From positions 20,508,003 to 20,572,002 of the forward strand of contig CM039129.1 of assembly GCA_022036555.1 (NCBI GenBank): DNA of 64,000 bases. The letters run 5' to 3'. Below, piece after piece: positions 1-9,125 of the stretch. The position numbers were made by a program, and so were the translations under genes. The stretch comes from Microstegium vimineum (taxonomy: Eukaryota > Streptophyta > Magnoliopsida > Poales > Poaceae). How positions within the stretch are numbered: position 1 is the stretch's first letter; each line of letters begins with the position of its first letter. The notes beneath the pieces were generated by a model. It ran no database searches. It worked only from the letters and a program-made list of their open reading frames with translations, and was not told where the DNA came from.

Positions 1-1044
1 CTGTGGGCTATGGAGGTGTTCCAGGTTGCTAAGTATACATATTTGGTGGCCTGAATCTAATAAGTAAACTTATTTTTTTTCTACATATCCTAATTGAATG
101 AATCTTTTTAGAAGTTTCTGTAATGAGATTATGAAAGTATTGATGCCTTGCCTTAGTTAATTTCAAATATATTTCCTACAGATGACTTCGTTAATTTCAA
201 ACATATTTCCTGAAGACCAAATGTTGTTTACTTTACTGATTTAGATATCAAAAAGAAATTATTAATTCAGAGGTTGATTTCACAAATCTTCAGTGAGAAA
301 CAAGTCAACCTCGCCATGAGACTTCACGTGTTGGCACGGCTGCACTACCAAAGCATGTCCAGCATAAAGTTGAGGGAGGGCGCTGCTGCCTTGGGTGCCT
401 ACTGCCTAGATGATTGGGAGCTAAAGAGCTGATGGCTAGGTGTGGGGTTTATTAGGTATGGAGCAGAAGCCATTGATCATTGGAACATTATTGTGCTGTA
501 ATTTTTTTTGACGAACTGCAGTTCAAATTCACTGTGCACAGCATATTAATTCAAAATACAATGATGATGACGGATGAAAGCATTTACACTTGAAGATTAC
601 ATTGAAAAAGGCTAAGAAGGCAAGATGAGAGGCTTTCTTCTCGGCTGCCATTGGGACTGAAAGATTGAAGCAATAGTACCTATTCTGGTCCTGACATCTA
701 GATAGTGTTTTTGTTTGTAATAAGAGGATTTTAGTCTGTTGTGAAATAAGTGGATATTCTTTTAAATCAGTATCTCCCCAACTTAAAAAGACCAAAAGGA
801 AGACTTTTTCAGACCAAAAGGAAGACTTTTCCATTCGTGCGACCTTTGCCCGTCGACCCGTGCTTCTCCACCTCGCGATACAAGCGATAGAAAATGTGAC
901 AAAGGAAAGAAAATAAGATAGAAGAAAAAAAAAACGTGACAGAAGGAAGGAAAAAAAGAAAAGGAAATAATGAAACAAAATATATGTCGTGCGATCCTTG
1001 AAAGTAATAAGGAAACAAATGAAATCAAGGAACAAAACAAATAA
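1..1044. other. AT-rich intergenic DNA, no gene seen
   Basis: I find no coding region or structured RNA here. ORFs on the minus strand around 529-1035 are rich in Phe and Leu because they read A-rich DNA, and they have no domain signature. A 22-bp unit (beginning GACCAAAAGGAAGAC) is tandemly repeated about twice at 790-831. An AG-rich stretch occupies about 896-1060. Nothing is assigned. Confidence 0.5.
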
Positions 1045-1152
1045 GGGAACAAAGGGTCCGTACGATCATTTTCTAGGCAACGCCCAGCCCCGGCCACCCA
1101 CGTCCTCGCGCCCCGTCCCGGCACCGACGACCGTGCGCGCCGCGACGCCCCT

Positions 1153-1433
1153 ACGTGGCCGACGACGACCGCACAAGCACGTCCAGCCCCGGCCCCCGAT
1201 GCGCTCCACACTCTCCGCCATGCGACGCGCCGCTCCGCCGCGGCCGATGACGACCGCGCGAGCCGCCCGCGACGCGCCGCCCCGACGTGGCCGACGACGA
1301 CCGCGCAAGCGTGTCCCGCCCCGGCCCCCGATGCGCTCCACGCGCTCCGCCATGCGACGCGCCGCCCCGCCGCGGCCGATGACGACCATTCGAAGCTGTG
1401 GCAGAGCTTCGAGCACCCATGCGAAGCGCCCCG
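1153..1433. repeat. GC-rich tandem duplication, 132-bp unit
   Basis: A unit beginning ACGTGGCCGACGACGACC starts at 1153 and again at 1285, a spacing of 132 bp. A short third start (ACGTGGCC) appears at 1434. The first 100 bp or so of the two copies agree closely. The second copy carries extra sequence near 1386-1420 (CTGTGGCAGAGCTTCGAGCA) that copies the receptor coding sequence at 1563-1588. Since 132 is a multiple of three, the receptor reading frame stays open from about 1045 through both copies. I regard this as a rearranged 5' part of the receptor fragment, not as a normal lectin domain. Confidence 0.7.
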
Positions 1434-1434
1434 A

Positions 1435-2412
1435 CGTGGCCATTCGAAGACGCCGTCCTCCAGCTCCAACTCCTCCTCCGCGGCGGTCGCCGTCGTCGGC
1501 GCGGTCCGCGCGGAGCTCCGCGACACGGGCAACCTGGTGCTGACGGACGTGGCGGGCGTCGCGCTGTGGCAGAGCTTCGAGCACCCGACCAACACGTTCC
1601 TCCCGGAGATGCGGATCGGGAACGGGAAGAACACCAGGACGGGCGCCGACTGGCCCCTCTTGTCCTGGCGCGCCGCCGACGACCCATCGTTCGGCGACTC
1701 CCGCTACGTCATGGACACGGCTGGCTGGCCGGAGCTGCACGTCCGGAGCCACGGCCGCAAAACGTACCGGCCGGGGGCCTGGATCGGGGTGCGGTTCAGC
1801 GGCGTCCCGGACATGACCACCTATGAGAACATGTTCTCGTTCCAGTTCACGGACGACGTCGACGAGGTCTGGAACATGTTACGCGTCCGCTACGGCTCCC
1901 CCATGTCGCGGGTGCTCCTGAACGAGTCCGGCTCGATGCAGCGCATGGTCTGGGACAACGACTCTGGGTCGTGGAACAATTTCTGGTCGGGCCCGAGGAA
2001 CCAGTGCGACAACTACGGCAGGTGCGGCGAGTTCGGCGTCTGCAACGCGACCGATGCCACGTGGTGCAGCTTTGTCAGGGGGTTCGTGCCGAGGTCGGCG
2101 GCGAAGTGGTACATGAGGAACACGTCCGGCGGGTGTGTCCGGAGGACGCCGCTCCGGTGCGGCGGCGGCGGTGGCGGGGACGGGTTCTACCTCCTGCGCG
2201 GCGTGAAGCTGCCGGACTCGCACAGCTGCACCGTGGACGCCGACGCCACCCTCGAGCAGTGCGCGCGCAGGTGCCTGGCTGACTGCTCCTGCACGGCGTA
2301 CTCGGCGGCGGACATCCGCGGAGGCGGGAGCGGGTGCGTTCAGTGGTTCGACGACCCGATGGACACGCGGCGGCGGGCAGGATCTCTATGTCAAGCTTGC
2401 CGAGTCTGAACT
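1435..2412 (+). pseudogene. S-domain receptor-like kinase, extracellular fragment
   Basis: This is part of the first exon of a G-type lectin S-receptor-like serine/threonine kinase, a plasma-membrane receptor of plants. It begins in the end of the B-lectin domain (DTGNLVL, then LWQSFEHPTNTFLPEM). The S-locus glycoprotein domain follows, then an EGF-like Cys cluster (CDNYGRCGEFGVC) and a PAN domain with spaced Cys residues (about 2200-2350). The open frame ends at 2409, but just before it, near 2370-2380 in a CGG run, the frame is broken. In the next frame the sequence reads QDLYVKLAESEL and meets a GT splice donor at about 2413, where exon 1 of this family normally ends. No transmembrane segment or kinase exon follows within the window, and the N-terminal signal peptide and most of the lectin domain are missing. 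The GC-rich composition is typical of grass exons. I call it a dead gene fragment, possibly carried by a transposon. Confidence 0.85.
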
Positions 2413-2868
2413 AGGTATGGATGAACTCCCTTTCCCTGCTAATTCGTCACGATTCACCAGCAGTATGCAGTGGTATCATCCGAAATTTTGATCGTGCAAA
2501 TTTTCGTCAATGGGCAATTTCACCTGCTTCGTACGTTTTCATATCTTGGACAAGCTAAGTGATATTTTCTATGACCATTTTCGATCATTTGAATATATAA
2601 AATTGATTTTTTTTTCTTAATTTCTCTTAATGAAATACATGTCTCAATGTCAATGACAAGGTTGCGAAAAAATCTAAATACGACTCTCATTATTTCTATT
2701 TACATGCCATATATCTATGATCGTCGATTTAAGAAATAATATATATAGGAAAATTATTATTGATAAATGAATATTGATTGGTTTGCGAAGACAAAAAAAT
2801 AAATCACGCGCACTCCTAAAACCGAACAATCAATATCTCCTATCTCCTCCAACTACAAAGAACAAAAC
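2413..2868. other. AT-rich DNA after the receptor fragment
   Basis: This would be intron 1 and later exons in an intact S-domain receptor kinase. I see no transmembrane or kinase coding sequence, and nothing else recognisable. Confidence 0.5.
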
Positions 2869-2871
2869 TAA

Positions 2872-3228
2872 GAGCATCTCCAATAGTTTGCTAAATCACT
2901 TGTCATCCTTTAAAATTTGGCAAATCAATCAAAAAACAATCTCTAACAGTTTGTCAATTGGACTTGCCAATTCTACACGCTTGCCAAAAGATTGCATCGG
3001 CTTGTCATTTTTGTGAGCGCGCATCGGCTTGCCATCCTCTTGCACGCGAGTCCTCCGCTCGGTTTCCCGCATGCAAGTTTCCTTCCTTTTTAATCTTTTT
3101 TTTTATTTGGCAAGTGAGAAATAACAAATTATTGGAGATGACATCTTTCCAACTTGGTAAATTATTATAGCAACTTGCTAAAACACAAGATTTGACAAGT
3201 GAGAAATAACAAATTGTTGGAGATGCTC
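2872..3228. mobile_element. MITE with TAA target duplication (Tourist/PIF-Harbinger type)
   Basis: The 357-bp element starts GAGCATCTCCAA and ends with the inverse (TTGGAGATGCTC). TAA at 2869-2871 and at 3229-3231 is the 3-bp target-site duplication expected for PIF/Harbinger MITEs. It has no coding capacity. The right end is partly duplicated inside: GCAAGTGAGAAATAACAAAT at about 3109 recurs as ACAAGTGAGAAATAACAAAT at about 3195, so two nested copies of the right end are present. Confidence 0.8.
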
Positions 3229-3300
3229 TAAGACTATGTGTTGCTCGTGACTATGTTAATATCATGAACTTAATTTGTTTTTGAGATTTGTTATTTTAAC

Positions 3301-3326
3301 GTGTGTGTGTATATATATATATATAT
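3301..3326. repeat. GT/AT microsatellite
   Basis: A run of GT dinucleotides changes directly into a run of AT dinucleotides. Confidence 0.9.
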
Positions 3327-3384
3327 TTAATTTTACAATAATGTTATATTATGGTGGTGTGATATGTGTTCTTAGTATAAAAAT

Positions 3385-3420
3385 TTTGTTACCCCATAAC
3401 AACGCGGGGCATTCAACTAG
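3385..3420 (+). mobile_element. Possible Helitron 3' end
   Basis: The sequence CCCCATAACAACGCGGGG can form a short hairpin (CCCC 3392-3395 with GGGG 3406-3409). It is followed 8 bases later by CTAG (3417-3420) and then T. Plant Helitrons end in a hairpin and CTRR and insert before T. I could not find the matching TC 5' end upstream, so the extent is unknown. If real, the element could include the receptor fragment and the MITE to its left. Confidence 0.45.
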
Positions 3421-3427
3421 TGTATTA

Positions 3428-3657
3428 GAGCGTCCACAATGGTTAACTATTTAGCTAGCTAGATGTGATATGACAAGCAAAAAGTAGAAGAGAGAGTAGT
3501 CACTAGCTACAAGCAAATAGTCTATCTATTTTACGTAGTCCAAGACCATGTGAGAGGAACATGTGGATCCACTAATATATATTAATTTCTTTTATTATTT
3601 CTCACCTCCACATCAACTCACCAAATAGCTAGTACTAACTATCTATTGCGGATGCCC
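3428..3657. mobile_element. MITE with TTA target duplication
   Basis: The 230-bp element begins GAGCGTCCACAATGG and ends CTATTGCGGATGCCC, which are imperfect inverses of each other. TTA at 3425-3427 and 3658-3660 is the duplicated target. Inside lie several TAGCTAG-like palindromes. It is noncoding and of Tourist/PIF-Harbinger type, but of a different family from the MITE at 2872. Confidence 0.8.
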
Positions 3658-3660
3658 TTA

Positions 3661-5560
3661 TAATTTTCCCTGTGCCTGGCAGATCGTGTAGACTTCTCAT
3701 CTACCAATGGCGGCTAGGGATTTATCCCTCCTCGTCTCCATCTCCCGTTCTCTGCAGGCCCCTGGAGTAGAAGCCCGCCGACCGCGAAGCCTGTCGACCG
3801 CCGATCGCGAAGCCTGTCGACTCTACTCCACCTGGTCGGACTACCATCGGTACGTGATCAATTGTTGCCTCCTCTGATCTTGGCTATGGCAAAGGATGCG
3901 GTGGAAAGCACCTACACGATTTCCCGGTTGTCTCCTCGGATCTTGGCTACAGCAAAGGATGCAGGTGGAAAGCATCAGACAGATCTAAAGTAGTTTTTGC
4001 TGCCACTGCGTTTCCAGTCACCAATCCTCACATCGCCCCTGCACCAGCAGTTCTCCAATCTGCAAGCACGTCCCCTCTGTCTTGCACCTGACACAGGTAG
4101 AACCTCTCTTCCTTGCATATTCTTTCCCATGAAGATGCAGATCCGTGATCCCTGAATTGATTAAGATAGATTACGTGTATGACATTATTTCTTTTTGGTT
4201 TATCTCCTTTTTATTCTGAATAATGTTAAATTTTGATCAATGTACGACTATGGACTAGTAGACAATAACACAACAGGGGACCCATATGATATTACCTACC
4301 GCATTGTGTTTGATTAATTGCCAGCAAGGTACATTTGCATGAGAATAAGATTTTTTTTCTCTTTGTATCACAGGAAAGAATACTTACAGGTGGATGTTCT
4401 TTAAACCAAGGATTCAGATTAAGGACTAAGATTGTTGGGGTTTTCTTGGAATTTATTTAATTCTATCATATGTGTACATATGATTTGATATATCAGTGTG
4501 AAATAATTTGAGGCATCGGGATTCATTATCTAATTATTTATTTCTTTGTATATCTGCAATACAATATAGGCTCCAGACCACATTCTACAAGCCTGCAACC
4601 TGGTTTATCAACAGGCAAGTGAAAGTCTATATATCAACTTAGCAACAAAATTTGAGGTACTAGAGCTGATACCTGCCTGACTAATGTTTTATAGTTGCCG
4701 TCATCCTCGCTTAGTGTAATGAAACCATGTTTAGTACTGCAGTTACAGTGTCAGCAGTAACCAAACCTGGTTTGTAGATCCTATCTTAACTTCAAATTTT
4801 TTTTGAGATATTCTTTAGAAGTAAAACATGTATCGGTTTTTTATTTGGTATATAACATACTGATATTGAGTGTCTGCAGCTTTCAGTACTGTCTCTGAAT
4901 ATCCGGGATCATGAACATCCTGAGCATAACTGGTAATTAAAAGAATGATGCCCTCTTTTGTTTTTTCTATTGTAGTTGCATGTATTCAGAGATTAATAAT
5001 TAACTTACTTTGGAAATATACACATTTCAGTTTTTTTTTCAGAATGTGCAGTCACCATATTTCATTTTCTGTCTTAAGTTTCATTCCATTTGGCGGATAA
5101 TCTTCAGAGCTAAGAGTGGTATGAAGAATACTTTTTTACTAATATGTCATTTTTTGGCGATCAGGCAATATTTTTGGTGATCTATTGCGTTTGTCAACTA
5201 GGTTATTAAGGATTTGAACTATCAATCAATTTTACTAGTAGATTTAAGGTATGAATTTGTTTTGTTTACATAGATTTCCTTTTTATACTTGAACTGGTCC
5301 ACTGGTATTATGTTAATTCAATGTTTATTCGGCAGAACCTATCAAATGTCTGAATGAAGAATCAACAGTGACCATCTAAAAGCATGTCCTCAGTTTAGGT
5401 GGTGCGAGAAAGGAGGGCTACTAGCATTCTAGGAGGGATCTCGTGATTTATATTTTTACTCATAGGAACTTGTAATCTAAACAAAATTTGGGTCATGAAT
5501 TTTGTGTATGGTATTCATTGTAAACAATATATATTTTATACTATATATCTGTGTATCCTT
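3661..5560 (+). ncRNA. Possible spliced non-coding transcript
   Basis: No long ORF exists here, yet short GC-richer blocks are separated by T-rich, intron-like DNA with good splice sites on the plus strand. Examples are GACACAG/GTAGAA at about 4097, TATAG/GCTCC at about 4569, CAACAG/GCAAGTG at about 4613, CTGCAG/CTTTCAG at about 4879, AACTG/GTAATT at about 4932, CGGCAG/AACC at about 5335 and TTTAG/GTGGTGC at about 5398. The first block (3690-3850) resembles a 5' leader. It could be the untranslated part of a transposon gene or a host long non-coding RNA. I cannot tell which, and expression is not shown by the sequence. Confidence 0.3.
3774..3975. repeat. Short direct duplications in leader-like sequence
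   Basis: The phrase GCGAAGCCTGTCGAC occurs twice about 24 bp apart near 3783-3822. A longer phrase, GATCTTGGCTAYRGCAAAGG, occurs at about 3876 and again about 63 bp later with a few differences. Confidence 0.7.
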
Positions 5561-5659
5561 ATTTTCTATGTGTGGTATGGTTTTGCATTTCTCGTTAGAT
5601 TATATGGACAATATTTCTATATTTGACTCAAAAAATTATTATATTAATGATTGAATGGT

Positions 5660-5945
5660 TTATTTCATGCAACGAATATAAATGTTGCAACAAACTAAGT
5701 ATATATGTTCCAACAAGCCACAAAAGTCATTCCCTCATGATTTGTACAAACGCATATAAGTGTTGCAATAACCTATCGTTATGTGTTGTAACATTACAAC
5801 GGTATGTATTGCAACATTACAACGGTTATTAGCACGGGTTACCAACACATAAATAAGTGTTGTAATAGATCCTTACAACGTCACTTTAGGTAACACATAT
5901 TACATGCGTTGGTATAGACTCTACCAACATATATAACGCATATTT
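5660..5945. repeat. Subterminal repeat cluster of a CACTA-like element
   Basis: Many short copies of GTTGCAACA or GTTGYAAYA and their inverses crowd this stretch, together with TTACAACG and ACCAACA motifs. CACTA elements carry such clusters just inside their ends as transposase binding sites. The terminal CACTA itself was not found, so the exact left boundary is open. Confidence 0.5.
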
Positions 5946-5959
5946 GCGTTGCAAAAGGG

Positions 5960-7274
5960 GGTGTCATTTTGTAGTTTGTACTCATCCCACATATGTACAC
6001 CTGATTTGCTCCATAGAAGCAGGAGTTCCTCAACTAAGGGCCTCAGGAAGACATCGATGTCGTTGCCAGGTTGCTTCGGGCCTTGGATCAGCACCGGCAT
6101 CATAATAAACTTCCGCTTCATGCATAACCATGGAGGAAGGTTGTAGATACATACAGTAACAAGCCAAGTGCTATGACTACTGCTCTGCTCCCCTAAAGGA
6201 TTCATACCATCCGTGCTCAAACTGAACCTTAAGTTTCTTGCGTCTTCTGCAAACTCCGGGAATTCTCTATCAATTGCTCTTCACTGGGACCCATCAGCAG
6301 GGTGTCTCAACATGTTGTCTGTCTTACGGTCTTATTTGTGTCATCGCAACAACTTTGCATGGTCCTTGTTTCTGAACAGACGTTTCAGGCGTGGTATTAT
6401 AGGAGCATACCACATAACTTTGGCAGAGATTTCCTTCCTAGGACGCTTTTCGCCCTCAACATTGCCAGGGTCATCTCGCCTGATCTTATACCGCGATGCT
6501 TTACATATGGGGCATTCATCCAAATTCTCGTATTCCTTGCCACGGTACAGGATGCAGTCATTAGGACATGCATGTATCTTCAAGATTTCTAATCCCAGAG
6601 GGCACACAACCTGTTTTGCTTCGTACGTAGTGACAGTCAATTCGTTAGGCTTCAGAAGCATCTTTTTTTTGGATCTTGAGTAATTGCCCAAATGTCTTGT
6701 CGGATATGCCATTTTTTGTCTTCCATTGTAGCAACTACAGTGTTGTACCCAACTTATTTTGCCAATCTTTGGCGCTCGGGTATAGTAGTTTCTTGTGATC
6801 CTCTAACATGCGGTCAAACTTAGCTTTCTCTTTTTCACTTTCACAATCTCTTTGTGCATCGCGAATGACTTCACCAAGACCATCATCTTCAGAGAGTGTG
6901 TCCTCTGCCCCTGCCTTTTCTTCTGCTTCCACCATTGCAGTATCATTAAAGTCACTATATTGAGCAATAATGTCGTCAGAGTCCAATTGCTCTTCTTCGT
7001 CTTCTTCCATCATAATTCCGGTTTCTCCATGCTTGGTCCAACAAATATAGTTTGACATGAAACCCGACTTAACCAAGTGTGAGTGAAGAGTCCTTGAGCT
7101 AGAATATTCCTTCAAATTCTTGCACAAGGTGCATGGATAACACATGAAATTACCATCTCGCTTGTTTGTCTCAGTCGCTCTTAAGAAATCATGTACGCCA
7201 TCAATGAACTCTTTGGAGCGGCGATCTACATTGTACATCCAATCGCGTGTCACCGTCTGCATTATATGACCCAA
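5960..7274 (-). pseudogene. CACTA (En/Spm) transposase TNP2-like, truncated
   Basis: This is the N-terminal part of a TNP2-type transposase, the DNA-cutting enzyme of CACTA transposons. Reading from 7274 downward there is a transposase-associated domain (DWMYNVDRR, then CYPCTLCKN and HLVKSGF), an acidic linker, then the TNP2 family core. The core contains CPLGLEILKIHACPNDCILY, ENLDECPICKASRYK and KVMWYAPIIPRLKRLF, followed after 6340 by TDGMNPLGEQSSSHSTW, NLPPWLCMKRKF and GPKQPGNDIDVFLRPL. Frames change near 6720 and 6340, so at least two breaks or introns lie between the blocks. The protein stops matching after MWDEYK (about 5985) and runs directly into subterminal repeats. The whole C-terminal half is deleted. 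It lies on the same strand as the GRF gene just upstream, and both appear to belong to one element. Confidence 0.85.
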
Positions 7275-7406
7275 AACATAATTAAATTTCTCATTTTTGT
7301 CAAAAAAATGAAATTATAAAAATACCGAAGGGTCTGCATTAAAAATAACATGAGATAGAACACCATCATGTGTCATTTCCGAGTCACATAAAGACTAATG
7401 TATGCT
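7275..7406. other. Spacer between TNP2 fragment and GRF gene
   Basis: This short AT-rich spacer holds no recognisable signal. Confidence 0.4.
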
Positions 7407-7924
7407 CTATAAAAGCCTCGACATAACGTATGCTAAGACCGCTAGCACTATACACAGAAAACCTAAAATGCACTTTAGTAACATAATGATCTCCCGACCA
7501 ATCCCAACTAAAGCAGACAGATCATTATTCGTGTGTTCAACATCGACGAGCTCCTTGAGCTGGCTCGCTGCCTCATCAGCCTTCATAGCCTCCGCCACAT
7601 GTTTAACATAATCTTCCTCCCAGTACCAGCCGCGACATCTAGTGCCATCACACTGAAAATAGAAATAAAAAATCAACATTTTAATCAAAATCATCAGGAA
7701 ATATAGGTACAAATTAACCATAACCATCAAATGAGACAAAATATATAACTCACATTGCGATCTGGACACTTATAGAAGATTCGACCGTTGTTGGGACCCG
7801 TCTTCCCCACTCGGTACTCTTTCACAGTCTTTTGCATACACTTGCCACAGGTAATGAGAGGGAGGTCTGACCTTAGTCGCTTTGGAACCCGATCAGAGGC
7901 CGAGTACCCCGAAGCAGTTGTCAT
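7407..7924 (-). CDS. Small GRF-type zinc-finger membrane protein, two exons
   Basis: Two exons join into a clean 138-residue protein. Exon 1 is 7924-7754 (57 codons) and exon 2 is 7652-7407. The 101-bp intron has a GTGAGT donor and a TTTTCAG acceptor on the minus strand, and the join keeps the frame. Residues about 24-68 form a GRF-type zinc ribbon (CGKCMQKTVKEY, then GRIFYKCPDRN, then CDGTRCRGWYWEE). A coiled or charged stretch follows. The C-terminus is a hydrophobic segment (IIMLLKCILGFLCIVLAVLA) that should span a membrane, and the protein ends MSRLL. Proteins of this architecture are common in grass genomes near transposons. Their role is not known to me, though GRF fingers are thought to bind nucleic acid. 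It is intact beside a wrecked transposase, which is unexpected. Confidence 0.75.
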
Positions 7925-8880
7925 CTACTCTCTATACTAATTTTTCAAACAAGATATTATAAATCCCTCATATTCTAAACAAAAAAAATAAAACAACTAA
8001 AATTTACATTTCTCTAAAATCATCAAATGTGTCATGTATACAACTAAAGTATTCTAGGTAGCTAACTTCTTCATCTAAATATATAATTATTTTGAGCTCA
8101 AGTGACATATATATAAATCAAGAACAATTCACCATAAATTCATCATTTAATAATATCCTAAAAGTCTACATTTCTCAAACTAAACTAAACTAATCTTGAA
8201 TGTATGTTGAGCTCAAGTGGGAAAAACATTATATGAGACCGTGTTGCAGAGAACACCCCGTGCGGCATCCTCTCTTGTTTGAAAGCAGGTCCCACCCACA
8301 GGTAATTAGCTGATCAGTTAAAGGAAGCAGGTCCCACCTGGAGGTGAGAAAATTTGGTGGTGTCGCACGGTGCTTTTTATGCAACACCGTCGCATAGAAT
8401 TTTTTTCCGCTCAAGTGGCATATAAATCAAGAACAATCCACCATACATTCTTCATATAATCCACAAATTAATAAATTAATAATATCCTAAAAATCTATAA
8501 TTCTCTAACTAAGCTAAATAATTCACTAAAATCTCTATTTTCAACTAATTAAACGATAAAATGTGGTAGACATAATACAAATGAAAGGTGTATACTTAGA
8601 ATACTAGTTTTAGTTGCATTTTTTAAAATATTCAAACAATGTCAAGTGAATGAAGCTTAAAATAGCAAAGAGATAAAATCATACAGAAAAATCACACATA
8701 GACCAAGAAACAACATATGCTGCCGCTAAAACATGAGAGGTTGAAGATAGTAACCTTTCAACGAGTCGATGGAGACGTAGAAGTGATCAAATAAAGCAAT
8801 GGCCGAAGAGGAGATGAAGAACACACCAAGAACAAGCAAATAAAACAGAGAGGAAGAAATGAGCTATCGGACTCGGGCAG
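7925..8880. other. AT-rich 5' region of the CACTA-like element
   Basis: This is noncoding DNA upstream of the GRF gene. A segment beginning TGAGCTCAAGTGRCATATA occurs at about 8093 and again, split by a MITE, at about 8208-8440. Both copies continue with ATCAAGAACAATYCACCATA, so the stretch contains a local duplication of more than 100 bp. No gene is seen. Confidence 0.5.
8220..8408. mobile_element. Mutator-type MITE, 9-bp target duplication
   Basis: The element begins GGAAAAACATTATATGAGAC and ends with the inverse of GGAAAAAAATTCTATGCGAC. The terminal inverted repeats run about 29 bp with four mismatches. GCTCAAGTG occurs directly before (8211-8219) and directly after (8409-8417), the 9-bp duplication typical of the Mutator superfamily. 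The duplicated host segment at 8093 shows the same site without the insertion. It is 189 bp and noncoding. Confidence 0.85.
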
Positions 8881-8889
8881 GGGAGGAAG

Positions 8890-9125
8890 AGAGTTCAAAT
8901 AGGGAGGACCTTTAGTCCGGTCCATAGAACCAACTATGACTAAATAAAGACCAGAAATAGCCTCGGTTTGTGCCTTAAACCGGAGCTAAAGGTTTAATCC
9001 CGATTAGTAATACCACCTTTAACCAACACCAACCGGGACTAAAAGTCCCCCTAACAATGTCTGACAACTGAGCCGTTGGGAGGGGACGTTACCAACCGGG
9101 ACTAAAGATACCTTTAGCCTCTGGC
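8890..9125. repeat. CACTA subterminal repeats of the AACCGGGACTAAAG type
   Basis: The motif AACCGGGACTAAAG and its inverse (CTTTAGTCC) appear at about 8909, 8978, 9033 and 9098, some degenerate. Grass CACTA elements carry this motif in inverted pairs next to their ends. I could not find the terminal TAGTG, so the outer boundary is only approximate. Confidence 0.6.

Noticed and set aside
989..1752. Overlapping Arg/Ala-rich ORFs on both strands near the receptor fragment
   Set aside because: They are shadow frames of the GC-rich duplication and of the receptor reading. Only the frame ending at 2409 gives recognisable domains.
5623..5832. 69-codon ORF with repeated CNKLS/CNNLS words
   Set aside because: The repeated words come from the GTTGCAACA subterminal repeat cluster, not from a protein.
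7926..7950. TCTCTATACTAATTTTTC resembling a Helitron 5' end
   Set aside because: It lies just upstream of the GRF start codon on the other strand, and no Helitron 3' end in the right orientation lies downstream.
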